From: a bacterium
GTDB taxonomy: Bacteria > Actinomycetota > Acidimicrobiia > Acidimicrobiales > CATQHL01
Direction of reading: 5' to 3'
Assembly: GCA_026708055.1 (NCBI GenBank)
Contig: JAPOVS010000022.1
Coordinates: 1-64,000, forward strand
Length of the DNA: 64,000 bases
Shown here: piece by piece, positions 62,122 through 64,000 of the stretch
Position numbering within the stretch: position 1 is the first letter of the stretch
How the letters are laid out: the number at the start of each line of letters is the position of its first letter
The notes under the pieces: model-generated
What the model was told of the DNA's origin: nothing
The model's database searches: none
The model's input: the letters and a program-made list of their open reading frames with translations, nothing else
Made by a program: the position numbers and the translations under genes

Positions 62122-63099
62122 TCAGCCGCGGGCCTGCAGGGCTTCGATGAGGCGGGGCAGCACCTGGTGGACGTCGCCGACGATGCCGAGGTCGGCCACC
62201 CCGAAGATGGGGGCCTCGGCGTCCTTGTTGACGGCGACGATGTTGCGGGAGTTCTTCATCCCCACGAGGTGCTGGGTGGCGCCGGAGATGCCGCAGGCGA
62301 TGTAGACGTCGGGCTTGACCACCTTGCCGGTCTGGCCCACCTGCTGGGAGTAGGGAACCCAGCCGGCGTCGACGATGGCGCGGGAGGCCCCCGCGGCGCC
62401 GCCCAGCAGGCCGGCGAGCTGCTCGATCATCTCGTACTTGCCGGCCTCGCCGAGGCCACGGCCGCCCGAGACCACCACGGCCGCCTCGTCCAGCTTGGGT
62501 CCCGTGGACTGCTCGGCCTGGCTGCCGATGACGACTGCGGCGCCGGCGGCGCCGCAGTCGGCGGCCGGCAGGTCCACCAGCTGCGCCGGCGGCCCGCCGG
62601 TCGGCTCGGCCTGGAACGACTTGGGGCGGATGAGGAAGATCTGCGGGCCGCCGGCGCCGGCGAAGCGGGTGTGCACGTTGGTGGTGCCACCGAAGACGGG
62701 CTCGATGCCGATCAGGGCGCCGTCGCTGACCGCCAGTTCGGTGACGTTGGTGACCACCGGGGTGTCCAGGCGGGCCGAGAGACGGCCGGCCACGTCGCGC
62801 CCGTCGTAGGTGGTGGCCGCCAGGATCACCGCCGGCGGGTCCTCGGCTGCGGCCACAGCCTCCGCCAGCGAGGTCGCCAGCAGCGGGCCGACCAGGGCCT
62901 CGTCGGGACGCTCGAGATAGCGCAGGGCGGAGGCGCCGTGCTCGCCCGCCGCGGCGCTCACCGCGTCGGGGTCGCCGCCGGCGCAGACCGCCTCGACGCG
63001 CTCACCGAAGCGGCGCGCCGCCGCCAGCAGCTCCTGGGAGATCGACGCCACGCCACCGGGGGCGGGCTCGACGTGCACCCAGACGGTTCCGACACCCAT
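62122..63099 (-). CDS. etfA: Electron transfer flavoprotein alpha subunit
   Basis: 325 residues. The FAD-binding subunit of ETF, passing electrons from acyl-CoA and other dehydrogenases to the respiratory chain. The C-terminal FAD domain reads [60 protein letters not shown] and [21 protein letters not shown] 63099 gives the family start; the frame extends upstream through etfB. It follows etfB after 10 bases. Confidence 0.97.
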   Translation of the reverse strand: MGVGTVWVHVEPAPGGVASISQELLAAARRFGERVEAVCAGGDPDAVSAAAGEHGASALRYLERPDEALVGPLLATSLAEAVAAAEDPPAVILAATTYDGRDVAGRLSARLDTPVVTNVTELAVSDGALIGIEPVFGGTTNVHTRFAGAGGPQIFLIRPKSFQAEPTGGPPAQLVDLPAADCGAAGAAVVIGSQAEQSTGPKLDEAAVVVSGGRGLGEAGKYEMIEQLAGLLGGAAGASRAIVDAGWVPYSQQVGQTGKVVKPDVYIACGISGATQHLVGMKNSRNIVAVNKDAEAPIFGVADLGIVGDVHQVLPRLIEALQARG

Positions 63100-63109
63100 G
63101 GCGACCTCC

Positions 63110-63886
63110 CTAGAGGACCTTGAGTTCTTCCAGGAACGCCACGATGCGCTCGTGGCCGTCGCCCTCGTCGTCGACGATCTCGCCGGCCTCGCGGGCGGGC
63201 ACGGGCGCCACCTCGACGATCTCCTGGCGGGCGCCGGCCCAGCCGACCTGGCCGGCCTCGATTCCCAGGTCGGCGATCCCGAGCCGGTCGGCGGGCTTGT
63301 TCTTGGCCGCCATGATGCCCTTGAAGGAGGGGTAGCGGGGCTCGACCACACCGGCGGTCACCGACAGCACCGCCGGCAGCGGGCAGACGACCTCGTCGTA
63401 GCCTTCCTCGGTCTGGCGCTGGACGGTCACCTCGCCGTCGCCGAGGTTGACCGACTTGGCGAAGGTGACCGACGGCAGGCCCAGCAGTTCGGCGATCTGA
63501 GCGGGCACGGTGCCGGTGTAGCCGTCTGTGGACTCCGTGGCCGTCAGGATCAAGTCGGGCTCGGCTCGGCGCATCGCCGCCGCCAGAACCTTGGCGGTGC
63601 CGAGGGCGTCGCTGCCGGCCAGAGCCTCGTCGCTGACGAGGATGGCCCGGTCGGCCCCCATGGCCAGGGCGGTGCGCAGCCCGCCGAACTCCTCGTTGGG
63701 CGCCATCGAGACCACGATCACCTCGCCCTCGGTGGCCTCGGCCATCTGCAGCGCCATCTCGACGCCGTAGGAGTCGGACTCGTCGAGGATGAGCTTCTCG
63801 TCGCGGACCAGGGTGTTCGTATCCGGATCGAGCTTGCCGGGGTTCGCCGGGTCGGGGATCTGCTTCACACAGACTGCGATTCGCAC
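63110..63886 (-). CDS. etfB: Electron transfer flavoprotein beta subunit
   Basis: 258 residues. AMP-binding ETF subunit, partner of EtfA. It starts RIAVCVKQIPDPANPGKLDP and contains LDESDSYGVEMALQMAE, VSMAPNEEFGGLRTALAMGA and LILTATESTDGYTGTVPAQI. GTG 63886 is chosen because the family begins with this valine/methionine position; an upstream TTG would add eight unconserved residues. Bases 63887-64000 contain no recognised feature beyond its promoter region. Confidence 0.96.
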   Translation of the reverse strand: MRIAVCVKQIPDPANPGKLDPDTNTLVRDEKLILDESDSYGVEMALQMAEATEGEVIVVSMAPNEEFGGLRTALAMGADRAILVSDEALAGSDALGTAKVLAAAMRRAEPDLILTATESTDGYTGTVPAQIAELLGLPSVTFAKSVNLGDGEVTVQRQTEEGYDEVVCPLPAVLSVTAGVVEPRYPSFKGIMAAKNKPADRLGIADLGIEAGQVGWAGARQEIVEVAPVPAREAGEIVDDEGDGHERIVAFLEELKVL

Positions 63887-64000
63887 CGTCAGAGTCTGCT
63901 GCTCGGCCAACCCGATTACAACGCGCCTCGGTGGCCGCCCGGGTGGACGCCGCCGGTGCCGTGATTGTGGTCGGCGAGGACCGCAGCGCTAGCGTCGCGG

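Overview
The window is 64 kb of very GC-rich chromosome. Its gene content points to an actinobacterium. The signs are two GroELs under CIRCE elements, a CarD regulator, coenzyme-F420 proteins, a CysO-type sulfur carrier, a histidine phosphatase / DUF3090 / SCO1664 trio, and the argS-lysA-hom-thrC-rho-rpmE-prfA-prmC-tsaC order known from mycobacteria. Many starts look leaderless: a TAnnnT box lies about 6 bases before the start codon. A deep lineage such as Acidimicrobiia is my guess from overall flavour, not something I could test.

Layout. 0-6.4 kb: groES-groEL1 (minus), tRNA-Thr, a LytR_C membrane protein, glycerate kinase, a CysO-like protein and a second CIRCE-groEL. 6.4-12.1 kb: nitrobindin-like protein, metY, a K+ channel and a CotH-kinase lipoprotein. 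12.1-18.7 kb: branched-chain block leuD, leuC, greA (minus) and leuB, ilvE, cimA (plus). Citramalate synthase with LeuCD and LeuB gives a threonine-independent route to 2-oxobutyrate and isoleucine. 18.7-25.3 kb: F420-type oxidoreductase, a small protein coupled to gltX, three tRNAs, a secreted hydrolase, carD and rpiB.

25.5-35.2 kb is a housekeeping operon read leftward: hom, thrC, an ApgM-family enzyme in the slot normally held by thrB, rho, rpmE, prfA, prmC, tsaC. At 35.4-44.1 kb accessory genes separate hom from lysA-argS: an Xre/ImmA plus DUF4411 PIN pair, and a translationally coupled DUF6361 / PLD-nuclease / giant SNF2-type helicase operon that looks like a defence system. After lysA, argS and tRNA-Arg (44.0-47.2 kb) come an SDR, vapBC, an FrhB-like F420 protein, a lipoprotein and a family-5 uracil-DNA glycosylase. 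51.4-55.2 kb is a second accessory patch: an orphan DNA methyltransferase with no normal start codon, higBA with a nonsense codon in higB, and a DUF4143 ATPase. The right end holds the phosphatase/DUF3090/SCO1664 trio, two tandem SulP transporters, an ammonium transporter and etfAB.

The most unusual signal is a set of short palindromic repeats, four sequence families here called A-D. They lie between genes but also sit in frame inside thrC (three families side by side), hom and prmC, lengthening essential enzymes by 40-80 residues. argS carries an insert of unknown origin at a comparable loop. This resembles the in-frame palindromic elements described in Rickettsia. Ordinary homology annotation would pass over it.
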